A stretch of 64,000 nt of DNA from Lucifuga dentata (lineage: Eukaryota; Chordata; Actinopteri; Ophidiiformes; Bythitidae). Shown one piece after another: positions 21,301 to 32,764 of the stretch (position 1 is the stretch's first letter; each line of letters starts with the position of its first letter). The position numbers and the translations under genes are program-made. The stretch is from assembly GCA_014773175.1 (NCBI GenBank), contig VXCM01003552.1, positions 61,245 through 125,244 on the forward strand, in the 5' to 3' direction. Under the pieces are notes generated by a model that saw only the letters and a program-made list of their open reading frames with translations, was not told the DNA's origin and ran no database searches.

Positions 21301-22350
21301 ATGTGTTTTTGAGTAGCATATTGATGCAAGTCTTGGGCATAATAATTTATATAATGATTAATATATAACAATAATTTACATATTTGAACCCAGTATATAC
21401 TTGCTGTATAAACGTAAAATTACTGCCAACCATTTTTCAAATCAAGCTACTGGAGCTGCACATTTTCAAATTGTATTTCCTACCTTCCATGCAGCCATTG
21501 GTTTTAGTTCATTCCAGTACAAAAATAAATAAAAATCAACTTATAGAGATTTAAAATGTGATTGAGATAGGTAATCAGTTACAGCAAACCTGCTGTATGC
21601 TATTTCTATTTTTTGTGTTAAGTTTTTTAATTTAGCTGATAATATACAGAGCTACATGGAGGACAATGTATGTCTTCACCAGGGAATATAGTCCCCTTTT
21701 ACTGAGAAATTAAAACAACTGCACCTTCTACATTCAGCTTTAGGTGTCAGCAGGTGAAACACTGAATTTTAAGGTGGGTGTGTGTGTATCACCTGAGCTT
21801 TTGATTTTGAAAGATGAGGGGATTTGAACATAAAAACTAAAACTAAAAAAAAAAAAAAAAAAAAAAAAAACTGTATTGTGCTTTGCAAAATATCAACAAT
21901 AACACAACAGGTATGCATGTAGTATTGGGCCCAAATATGCAAAACCACTGGTATGGTCCTTTAAATATTTATAGAGGGGAGGGTGTGAGGATTTAAAGGT
22001 GTTGCTGATAAATCATTAGCATCACAAAGGTAATTTTATTTTCAGGGCTGTTGCATTCAGCCATTATTCAGCCACCTAAATATTTGTTGAATAAACACTT
22101 ATTATCCAGGTGTTTATAATATTATCAACATTATTTTAAAATTCTCTTTGGTTGAGAGATGAATGTTAAATAAAACTTACTTTCATTGAAATCATGCCTC
22201 TATATCTGATACAGGCTCTGGGGACCAGGGGAACCTAATGATGCCGGATCAGAAGACTGTGCAGAGTTGAATAGTATAAATGATTCATGGAATGATGTCC
22301 CTTGTTTTCAAAATCTGCCATATGTTTGTGAGAAGTTAATCTCCACCTAA
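18332..22350 (+). CDS. Type II C-type lectin receptor, CD209/CLEC4M-like, with a frameshift in the neck exon
   Basis: Predicted surface receptor that binds mannose-type glycans in a calcium-dependent way. Exons: 18332-18398, 18495-18602, 19066-19790, 19973-20118, 21113-21213, 22215-22350 (TAA). Exon 1 is a short acidic cytoplasmic tail (METMEFEDDFED). Exon 2 is the signal anchor (AVCLGLLCFLLLAGIIGLIL). Exon 3 is a long neck of fourteen 14-residue heptad-pair repeats. Exons 4-6 are one C-type lectin domain: CSQGWHRFQNSCYF, KVWIGLSDQ, the EPN ligand motif in GPGEPNDAG, and SWNDVPC. EPN and WND predict mannose-type specificity. Two defects: an extra AG in the GA run at 19524-19535 shifts the frame within the neck, and the neck exon ends at a GC donor (ACAG/GCATGA). 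Without the 2 bases the gene has 426 codons plus stop. Either a sequencing error, a null allele, or a recent pseudogene. Start: first ATG; a second ATG follows 3 codons later. The exact subfamily name is not certain. Confidence 0.85.
19173..19762 (+). repeat. 42-bp coding repeats of the lectin neck (14 units)
   Basis: Each unit encodes a 14-residue pair of heptads of the form YxNLTRERDQLQTS. Fourteen units are present, counted across the 2-bp frameshift in unit 9. Units 3-6 (second half of the YHNLT run to YNNVT) recur as units 10-13 at an offset of 296 bases, which is seven units plus the 2 extra bases. This indicates unequal exchange inside the exon. A coiled-coil stalk that oligomerises the lectin heads is the known role of such necks in CD209-type receptors. 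Confidence 0.9.
20574..20608. repeat. Short interstitial telomere-like sequence
   Basis: Within lectin intron 4, a degenerate run of CCCTAA units ends with CCCTAACCCTAACCC at about 20594-20608. It is only about 2.5 perfect units. Confidence 0.6.
21385..21964. mobile_element. TTAA-type MITE, diverged copy (lectin intron 5)
   Basis: The right end GGTATGGTCCTTTAA is well kept at 21950-21964 and preceded by AATATGCAAAACCACT. The left side holds CCTTCCATGCAGCCATTGG and GTTTTAGTTCATTCCAG in family order. A long A run (21847-21870) interrupts it. Confidence 0.65.
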
Positions 22351-23004
22351 GATCCAGAACCAAACCCTTTGCTGCTGTTCCTCAGACAGCATGAACAAGT
22401 ACTGAAAGTCTAATGAAAGCTACATAAATGATTCTGCCATGACATGTTGTCTTATTTTTGTTCTGATTTGATTTTTTTGTTGTCTGTCTTCAAAGGAAAT
22501 TTTGACAAATTATAGTTTGCCAAACTTTTTTTTTTAAACAATATTTTTATTGTAATTTTTTGTCATGTTAAGCAGAGTATATATCTATATTTACACACAC
22601 TAGGTACACATACATGAGTACACATATACCCTCCTAAGATATGAGGATGTATTTTTAGACTGTCATCTAGAGTATGTGCTTGCATTTTTAAGCTGTACAA
22701 AAAAAGAAAAAAGAAACAAAAAATAGAAAAACATTGTATAACAAGAACAAATTTGCTTCTCTGACATAAGCACCTTTTAGGAGTTNTTTTTTTTTTTTTT
22801 TTTTGTCAAAAGAATACTCTTACATAAATAAATAAATAAATAAATAAATAAAACAGATATTTTTAATGTTAATAACATAAGTGGTGTCTCAAGAGCTCCC
22901 ATTATTCTGCAGGCCTGGTTTGTCAAACTTGCAATTATTTGGTCTTAGAGATTTCTAGGTTCTTGTTTTCATTTAGGGGTCTGCTTTGAAAACTTTACAA
23001 TGCT

Positions 23005-23330
23005 TAAAGTGGAAAAAAAACATGATGACCCACTTCTACACTCCCTTGTAGAAACACCATCATGCATGCTGAGTGAAAACATGCCCTTTTAGGTACTTTC
23101 TATTTAAGGCCCTTTTCTGAAAAGTCTCATTAGGCTGCTGCAGCAGGCCTAAAGCTGGCAATGCCCACAAACCAGCACTCTCTCAGTAGCCTCATGGATG
23201 TATTTAAACAGGTGTGTAGACAGGTAACATTACATGTTAATATAAACATGTTACAGTTAAGGACTAATTAAAAACAAAGCTTGAAGAACAATTCAAGACC
23301 TATGGGTTTGTCTTGAATGGATTTCTATAA
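23005..23330. repeat. Dispersed repeat, copy 2
   Basis: Same order of blocks as at 10870-11210 (CCACTTCTACACTCC, CTGAGTGAAAACATG, AAGGCCC, GCAGCAGGCCT, TATGGGTTTGTCTTG). The two copies lie about 12 kb apart in the same orientation. Confidence 0.6.
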
Positions 23331-23416
23331 AGGTGAACCTAACGTTGCAAGTTTGACAATGTTCACCACATAAAAAAAATAATGTGTTTGACATGTAAAA
23401 TTGGTGTAGTCACTCT

Positions 23417-23887
23417 TTAAAGGCTCATACCTCCCGTTTTGCATGTTTGAGTCTAATATATTCAATTTTCACATACGTAAGGTTACTGACAGTCATTTCT
23501 CAAAGGATAAAACCGTATTTCAGCTTTCCTGATATTTTGCAAAATCTCTTAATCTTTCAAAATCAAATATTCAAGTACACCCACCTTAACTATCGATGTT
23601 TCGCCTGCTAATAGTTAAGCAGCCTTATGAAGTCACGGTCGTTAAAATTTTGAATCTTCGAAAAAACTTGAATGTACGTGTTGTTCACAATCCCAAGAAC
23701 GTTTGAGGTATCAACAAGTTGATTTTAATAGCCACACTACAATGAATTGAAACCAATGGCGGTCTGAAATTTTTTTAGCTCACCGTTCCAGTAGTATGCT
23801 TAGGGAAATGATTGCCAATAATCGTACGTGTATGAAAATTGAATATATTAGGCTCAAACATGCAAAATGGTTGGTATGGTCCTTTAA
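23417..23887. mobile_element. TTAA-type MITE immediately upstream of the nol11 promoter
   Basis: Both ends are kept: TTAAAGGCTCATACC at 23417 and GGTATGGTCCTTTAA ending at 23887, with GCATGTTTGAGTCTAATATA and its inverse next to them. It ends about 128 bases before the nol11 start codon, so it abuts the promoter motifs. Confidence 0.85.
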
Positions 23888-23913
23888 TATTCAAAGTTTA
23901 GGCTGTATTTCAT

Positions 23914-23983
23914 TTTCGCGCCACATGGGGGCGCTCTAAAATCTCCCAGCAGTTTTAACTCTCTTACCTCAACTCTCGCGAGA
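23914..23983 (+). promoter_or_regulatory. nol11 promoter motifs: E2F-like, CTCF-like and TCTCGCGAGA
   Basis: TTTCGCGCC (23914-23922) fits the E2F consensus. CCACATGGGGGCGCT (about 23921-23935) differs from the CTCF core at one position. TCTCGCGAGA (23974-23983) is a perfect copy of the palindromic core-promoter element typical of TATA-less housekeeping genes, 32 bases before the ATG. No TATA box is seen. Function is inferred from motif identity and position. Confidence 0.7.
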
Positions 23984-24014
23984 TCCAAGTGTGTTCACGT
24001 TCTTCTCGTCCAGC

Positions 24015-27000
24015 ATGGCTGCGCTGTATGAGGGATACACGTTGTGCGGACTCGTTCCACCTCAAAATCGGTCAGATTCAGTCATTCAGGGCATCGAACA
24101 GGAGCGAGACAGCGACCATGTCGTCGTTACGGACTCGACCAGATGTGTTACACTGTACAAGGTAACGTAGGTGGTATTCTCCGGACCTCTCTGGCTGATC
24201 TGCGACCTGTGCACAACTCGTGTGTTGGGTTTCTCCGTTATTTACAAAAGATAGATAAGTGACTTTAGTTAGCTTCACTTATTTTACATTAAAAACTGAC
24301 AGAAAGGATCTCTATAGTTAATTGTAGCATTTAATACGTTCTGCTCTCTTGGTTACATAGATTATCATTAGCTGCGTTTGCTGTAAGAAATCAAGCTAAC
24401 TAGCTAACTAATATCAGCACATTTCAGTAATGAATTAACTATCTTTCCAAATTCTTAGACTTGTTTGTCTTAAAATCGTCTTCCGCCATGCTGCCGGAGG
24501 CACTAGTACCGTTTTATGCAAGAAACATGTTTGAATATCGTATGAACAGTCGTGTCTTCATTCAAGTCACCATAAAATAACTGGAGAAGCTGCAGTTCAA
24601 ATGACAATAAACAACACTGTATAAAACCTGTAATAATAATTAAAAAAGAAACTTTACAAATGAAATGTTTTATTGTATAAAAGCAAAATACTGCTTGGTT
24701 GTATATGATACGTTGACGTGAAGTCTTTGTCTAGTTCAGTGGTTCTCAAGCTGTGGTACGACTACCGCAAATGGTGCTTCGAGTGCCCCCTGGTGGCACA
24801 CCAGATGACTTTAGAAATTTCCGCAGAAAACCCAAACAATTGAAATCTATAGCAATTCTGTTATTTCTGCAACGTATTCTGAACTAAAATGGATTTCATG
24901 AGGCAGCTTTTTAAAGTTGAATCATTCTTCTTCCTCTTTAATCTGTGCAGAAGAGGAGCTTCCTGCATTGCTGGCTGTGTTCCTGCAGAGCGAGCTTTAG
25001 GATTTTCTGTGGTTTTTCTTAGAGTTTGGTGGCTTGTTGGTGAGGCGATACGTGGACGTTTTGGTTTGTTCAGAGGTGATTCGTACAGAAAGTTTGAGAA
25101 CCACCGCTGGTGTTGATGAAGGTCGATGAGACGACATCATTTTGCTGACAGTTTGAAGAAGAGCAGGATGTAGAGTTTACTGTGGTGTAAGTTACAGTAT
25201 TAGAGCAGACTGTAATGTCTACATCTGGAGTACTTTTAATTCTCATTACCAGTTTAGTTAGAGTTAAGGATAACATGTTTTAACTAAATGTTTTTTTTTG
25301 TTGTTTTTTTTTTTTTTTTTTTTAGTAACTGGTCTTCCCTTTTTTGTTTCCTGCAGGTTTCAGACCAGAAGCCACTGGGTAGCTGGACTGTGAAACAAGG
25401 ACAAACTCTGACCTGTTCAGCAGTTTACAACCTGCAGACCAAGGAGTATGTGGCAGTCTCAGACAACAAGGTATAATTCTTCAGCCATTCTGTTTGTGGT
25501 AAAATGGAAATTAACCCTTAATACTGTTGTGTTTTGGTTTCTGCTGCAACATCTATACAGAGCCTCACTGACTTCCTTTCTGAGTCAAACTAGGATTAAA
25601 AACTAACACATCAGTACCCACCATAGTTAACAAAACTACATTGGTGCAATTATTCTCCTTTTCCATTAACTGACAAATTCCATAAATAACTTAATTTCAC
25701 AAACACGATGCTCCTGTAACACATCACTTCAACATGAAGAAACATTTGCCTCACCAAAAGTCACGAGAAATGTTTCTGATGTTTGGCTTTTCAGAAGCTT
25801 AAGTTATTTGGTCTTGCATTAAAAATAGGCAGATCTGGCTGTTTTCTGTGTGGCTGTTTCCTAAACATAAAGTAATCACACTATCATTTACTTAATTTAT
25901 TGCTGATTGTAGATCTGATCTGTCAGAAAGATCTGGCTCACCCTGTCAAAAAAAAAACTCTTTTTTTGTTTGTTTTCCAGGTGATCAGAGTTTGGAAAGA
26001 GGAAGACATTCTCTTAGATAAGGCCTTCAAAGCAACTGTAAGTGTGAACATGGCTGTTCACTTCTTTACATTTGCTCTGGCACATTGGAAGCTGTTGGTA
26101 CCTAAAACTATCATCATGTTTGTTGTCTCCTTTTTCTCATTGATTTCTAACACTAATAGACACTTTGTTTTTTGCATTGCATATTATATGTCAGAGAATA
26201 TTTGATAGAAATTGACAGCACTTAATTTTGCTGCCAGCCATCTTCAGCCTCTCAAAAGTCAGTCTGTTATTTGGAGAAACAATCCAAAATGTCTTTAAAA
26301 ATGTTCCCCATTCATTGTTTCATATTGACAGTCATTTTAAAACGTTCCTATCGCTGCCTCCTACATGTTCTCTGAAGGTGTCTTCAGATGTTTGGAGGAT
26401 CCACTGTGTCTCTGGAGGAGAACCTGTGGTCATGTTCCAGAATGGAGCTGTGAGACTCCTGGACTCTCTCCTTTCTGCTCCTCAGCAGCCCATAGAAGAA
26501 GTCCTGTCACAAGAAGAGACCATCAGGTCAGGTTCATTAGCATTACAGCCTGGAAATCCCATGTCCTATGATCAAGATGGAGAAAAGGCTCTAAACTTTG
26601 CTCCATGTGGTGTTAATATTTCGCAGCTGACATGATCATAAAGTCAGATAATTTGTGCAGATGGAGGTCGGCTGTAAAACTACTATAAAAGCTGATTGCC
26701 ACGAGTCTGCTACAGCTGACCTGTCCATGACTCGCCTCTTTGTCTTTAGGTGGAGCATGAACATCGTGGCAGAGACGCAGCAGTTTGTCATCTTCACAAC
26801 AGAACAAGTAATCTAACTTCTATTCTTTGGTATTTGACTTGACACATAAAAGCTGAGAATTCAAGTGTTCAGATACATTTATATCACAGTAATAAGACTG
26901 AATGACAAACAGCTTGATTTCTTTTTTTTTAAGTCGCATTAATAGTACATGGAACTGCTTTTGAGCAACATGAATTTTATTTACTTTTAAAGGACCATAC

Positions 27001-30000
27001 CGGCCATTTTGTATGTTTGAGTCTAATATATTCAATTTTCATACACGTAAGGTTACTGACAATCATTTCCCAAAGCATANTGAGTCTAATATATTCAATT
27101 TTCATACACGTAAGGTTACTGACAATCATTTCCCAAAGCATACTACACAAATGATGAAATAAATAAAAAAAATAATAATAATAATAAATACTTAAAAATG
27201 TTTTTCCTACCTTCCAGACCTCCACTGGTTTCAGTTCATTCTGCTATTAAAATCAACTTGTTGATACTGTAAACGTGCTTGGGATATTTAATCCATCATC
27301 ACCAACAAGACGTGTATTCAGGTTTTTTATTTTTTAAGTTACTTAATTTTAGCGTTTAAGCACAATAAAAAACGTGGAGTGATCTGAAAATGCTTCCTAT
27401 TGGTGCATTCAAGTGCTCTAGTGAAGAACTGACAACAGCAAGTTACTTAAGTTACTTAAGTTACTTAATTTTAGCGTTTAAGCACAATAAAAAACGTGGA
27501 GTGATCTGAAAATGCTTCCTATTGGTGCATTCAAGTGCTCTAGTGAAGAACTGACAACAGCAAGTTACTTAAGTTACTTAAGTTACTTAATTTTAGCGTT
27601 TAAGCACAATAAAAAACGTGGAGTGATCTGAAAATGCTTCCTATTGGTGCATTCAAGTGCTCTAGTGAAGAACTGACAACAGCAAGCATTTTCAGAGCAC
27701 TCTGCCTTTTTATTGAGCTTAAACGCTAAAATTACGTAACTTCAAAAAAAAAAAAAACCTGAATACACATCTTACTGGTGATGATGGATTACCTATCCCA
27801 AGAACGTTTCAAGTATCAACAAGTTGATTTTAATAGCGTACCAGAACGAACTGAAACCAATGGAGGTCTGGAACGTAGGAAAAAAAAAATTTAATTCACA
27901 GTTCCAGCAGTATGCTTTGGGAAATGATTGTCAGAAATGTTACGTGTATGAAAATTGAATATATTAGACTCAAACATGCAAAATGGCCGGTATAGTCCTT
28001 TGACTAATTTTGTCTGTGTATAAACTCTTAGTTGTTGGTGTCTAATTGCGTGTTTGTCTTTCCACAGAAAGGAGATCATTTCCTCTACCTGCAGCGGCTG
28101 AATCCCAACAGCCTGCAGAGGTACCGGCTGGAGAGAGAGGAGCCTGGTCTGAGTCCGCTCAGCTTCTCCGCCTCCTACAGGGATAAACACATCAGCCTGC
28201 TTTATCTGTGTAAGCCTGGATTTCCTGCTTACATGTTTTTACTCGCAGCGTATTAACACAGGTTACACATTTGGAAGTAAAACCTGTAATATCATCAGGT
28301 CAGCTGATGATATTACAGTTTTCTTTGTCGCAGTTTGATTAAAATGTAAGTAAAAAGGCTTTTATAACACGGACACACACACACTGTCGTATATATGAAC
28401 TTCAATACACAGTTCAGCATTATTGTAGTGGTGGAAGTACTGAAATCCTTTTAAATACAAGTAACAATACCACAATGGAAAAATACTGCATTAAAAGTAA
28501 AAGTGCAGCATGTGTAATTTTAATTAAGCAAAAGTGTTATTAGTACAATTTACTCTAATATCAAAAGTTGAAGAATGACTCCTGTCAGTTTCAAATCAAG
28601 GAAATTCCCTAAAATTGGAGATACAAGGTTTTTCATCTTATATGTAGAAAAACATTTTGGCATGAAATAATGACGTTTTCTGAATGCAAAAAGATAAATG
28701 TCCGAAATTGGGCATACAAGGTTGTTCACAAAAATGGAGGCAGTATACCCAACAACATGTTTATGCCACTTTGAAATTATCAAAAAAAAAAAAAATTAAT
28801 TTGCAAAGCAAATAGTATTAACTCATGTCAGATAATACAGCAGTGGAGTAATAGTACAGGAGTACTGATATTCCAGTACTGTATTATCCATTACTCCACT
28901 AATAGATAGTACAGGAGTATAGTAGTGGAGTAAAAGTACAAAGAAGCATAAAATGGAAGTATACAAGTAAAGTACATGTACCTCAAAAGTGTACTTTTCA
29001 GTGTCTTTCCATTCTGGATTATTTTAACAATCCTGGTTCAGTTAGTTCAAGACATTACATGCTAGTAAAATGAGAAACATGTTACAGAATCCATCTAATT
29101 TCTTCTTTCCATCCCNAAAAAGACCCTAATGGTCATGTGTACCAGAGTGTGGTGTCTGTGCGGGGTCTGGGGGCTAATGAGGGGGCCCAGGCACTCCTGC
29201 TGCCCCGCTGCCTGCAGCTGGACCTTCCTGTGGGGGAGGGCCTGCTAGAGGAAGCCTCCGCCGTGGTCCTGGATGAAGCCCACGTTGCTGTGGTTGGGGT
29301 TCCTCACCCTTCCGCCGGAGCTGGAAAAGGTAAACGCCATTTTTATTACAGACTGCCTCAAAAGACGGCCACCAGTGTTTTACTCAAGCTTATCTGTTTG
29401 AGGCTGAGGTTTGACATTTTTAGAGGATAAAGTTAAAGGACCATACCACCCATTTTGCATGTTTGAGTCTAATGTATTCAATTTTCATGTAAGGTTACTG
29501 ACAGTTATTTCCCAAAGCGTACTACTGGAACGGTGAATTAAAAAAATTTTCCAGACCACCATTGCAGTTCATTCTGGTGCTCTATTAAAATCAAGTTGTT
29601 GATACTTGAAACGTTTTTGAGATAGGTAATCCATCATCATGAACAAGACATGTATTCAGGTATTTTTTAGGAGTTATGTAATTTTAGCATTTAAGCGCAA
29701 TAAAAACTGCAGAGTGAATGTATGTCTCCATCAGGGAATATAGTCCCAAAAGAAGACCTGCGTTTATTGAAAAATTTAAACTGCCCTGACTTCGTAAGGC
29801 TGTGTAACTATTAGCAGGTGAAACATAGATTTTTAAGGTGGGTGTATCACTTAAATATTTGATTTTGAAAGATCAACAGATTTTGCAAAATATCAGGAAA
29901 TACGGTTTTATCCTTTGGGAAATAACTGTCAGTAACGTTACATGTATGAAAATTGAATATACTATATATTATAGGTTCAAACATGCAAAATGGGTGGTAT

Positions 30001-32688
30001 GGTCCTTTAAATAATGCATTAAACACTGAGTAGGTTTCATTTCTGTTAGTCATTTTCAAGCTTTGTTCATTCATTGTTTACAAGTATTGGATCCACAAAA
30101 TATTTTCAGTCAGCTGCTGGAGCACATGGCAGTTTAAACTTGTGTTTGTCAGCAAAAACATAGAACATGTGTGGTTTTGGGTTTTGTAATTATGATGTGT
30201 TGGCCTCGTGTTGGAATAAAGACATCAGAATGATAACTTGGAGCGCTGGGACTGATGTGAGCGTCTGCATCTCCTGAATCGTTCTCTGTCCTTGATTTTT
30301 CAGACTTCCTCTGCATCTGGAACACCAATTTCCAGACGCTGCAGGCAGGAAAAGAGATGGCGGGGAAAATCTATGGACAGGTAGGAATGCTCTGGTTTAT
30401 TTGATGAGAAGAATAGAGTTGTGTGTGCCGGGGTTCCCTGTCCTTCCGGCTGCTGGGTGCTGATGGAGGACTGTATGACTCTGGCAGAACATCATGTCTG
30501 CTCTCCACTGTGACGGGGCTCGCCGTCCATCCTCACAACTTTACAGCAGTCTACAGTCTTTACATGGATTTGACAGTTAATAAATGACTGTATTTGAAAT
30601 GTGTCTCACTACAAACAAAGCAGTTATCAAAATCTAATCATTTTCTTAACATGCTTGGCTTTGATTTTGTTTTAGCAAAGATTGCATATTATATATTATC
30701 CTTTCATAGTGTATCAGTTCCTGTTTTTTTGTGCATTTCCTTTCTTTCCTGGTGTAGCTATGGAATTTTTCCAGCAAGTTATTCATTCCACATGGGAAAA
30801 CCCTGTCTGTTATTCCATACGAGTGTCCCACATCTTCCCTGGCTGCTGCCCTGGGCAAACTAAGGCAAACCAAGACTGAAGGTAAGATAGAAGAATCTTA
30901 GTAAGTGATGAAAATTACTTGCAAATGAAGAAGTTGTCCCTTTAAGCAACTGTGCAATATAAATGATAGTCATATGAGATTAGAAAAAATGGAGTTGGTT
31001 ATTCTTATGGATGCTGTATCATTTTTAATCATTCCTACAGACAAAATTCTTGTCCATTAAATTATTGTTCTTCTAATTGTTCCAGAGTCCAAAGCTCCAG
31101 CGTCAGTACCTTCATGGAATAACATTCTGCATGGAGAAAAAGCCCAGCCTGCTAGAACGGTGGAGACGAGGAAGTTGGTAATTTAAAGTTTGTTTGTTGT
31201 GAGACATCAACAAAGAGGACAGATAGTGTTTGAATTGCGATTAGGCGATGTAGCCTTAAAATAATATCATGATATCTCAAGGTATTTTTGTGATAATATT
31301 CATTGCGGTTTGAAAAATGTAACACTGAACAATGTTTTATTGGTGATTGCAGATACTGTAATTGGTAAAAATGTTGCAAAAATCAATATGTATATATAAA
31401 AGTAGGTACAGGAGCGTGTTTCCCTTCATTAAAAGTAGAAATAAGAACTAAATCCTGAATATTTTAAAATATAAACACCGAGAAAAAAATAATATCAGAC
31501 TTAAAAAATAAAATTACCTTGTATTTTTAGTGCAAATGTAAACAGTAAAAATGGGCGAAAATCAAGTGAGTGAAACATGTCACAGATTAAACACACACAC
31601 GCACACGCTAGTGCAGGTCAGGCTTGAGCACAAGTCTGTGGTCGAGGCAGAGATCTCAGCTGAAATGAATGTAGCAACGCCGCTAAGCTAACACTGTTCA
31701 TACATCACGCATCGCTAAAAATGCATCAACTTCTCATCAAGCCACAATCTTGTCAGTATCATGATATGACAAATTTTTTATGTAATTCTTTCTAAAAATA
31801 ATAATTAATAAAACATTAATTTCCCTACAATTATTGCTTACAGTGATTTCATTTCTGATGTAGGTTTTAAGATAGTAATAATAGTTCCATAATGCTCATG
31901 TTACGGTCTTATGGTAATGACCTTGTTTCATAGTTTTTTTTTGGTTTTTTTTTCCCGTACAGAGAACAACCCGTAAGAGTCAATCAGCACCATGTTTGAC
32001 AGTTGATCAGGTTCTGGAGCTCGTCAAGGTGAAAATAATTTTATGGCTAAATCTGCTCTGACCTTAAAGAATTGACAGAAATTACACCAAAAAAACCTTT
32101 CAGAGAGTTCTGACAGGATAATCTTCCTTCCACAGACTGCCTCAGCAGAGGAGGTTAAGAAAGAGGTGGAGGGGCTCCTCTCCAGAATGAATACCCAGGA
32201 CCTGCAGCCCTCAGTGGGGCAGCTGGCATCGATCCTCGTGTCACGCAGTCTGGCTGATCCGGCCTTCTACGCCCTGAGCAGCTTGGCACAGCTCGTACAC
32301 ACTCAGTGCCTCTGCCACAGGTCTGTAAGACAAAAGAATTACCGTATATACTCGACTATAAGCCGATTTTGACCTGCAAATTTAGATTTTTAAAGAAACC
32401 CTCCTGATGTTGTTCCATTTGTTCAGCAAATGACCAGTTTTATTATTTTTTTCCCTGAGAACTGTCATAGTATTTCTGTGATTTTCTGAAAATAATCCAC
32501 GTACTGGTACTGGTAAACAGCTGATTACCGTAAGTGACATTAGCTAACATTAAGTTTTCCGGACTCCTCTTCCTCATCTGAACGGCATTGATGAAGGTAA
32601 GGAAAGCTTTATAAATGAGATATAATTATCACAGTGCTTATTTAGCTGTGTAATTATGGTGAGTTTTTTTTTGTTTTGTTTGTTTTTT

Positions 32689-32764
<76 letters not shown>

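Larger units (their letters stand above)
22351..24014. other. Spacer between the lectin gene and nol11
   Basis: Lectin 3' UTR, then AT-rich sequence with an N joint at 22786, an AAAT microsatellite (22823-22852, the first AATAAA-containing site after the lectin stop), the second copy of the dispersed repeat (about 23005-23330), a TTAA-type MITE (23417-23887), and the nol11 promoter. Confidence 0.7.

Noticed and set aside
30480..30600. Alternative last exon of nol11 with AATAAA near 30580
   Set aside because: The sequence after exon 8 has no coding similarity, and the conserved exon 9 at 30758 follows in phase; a retained-intron end cannot be excluded but is not supported.
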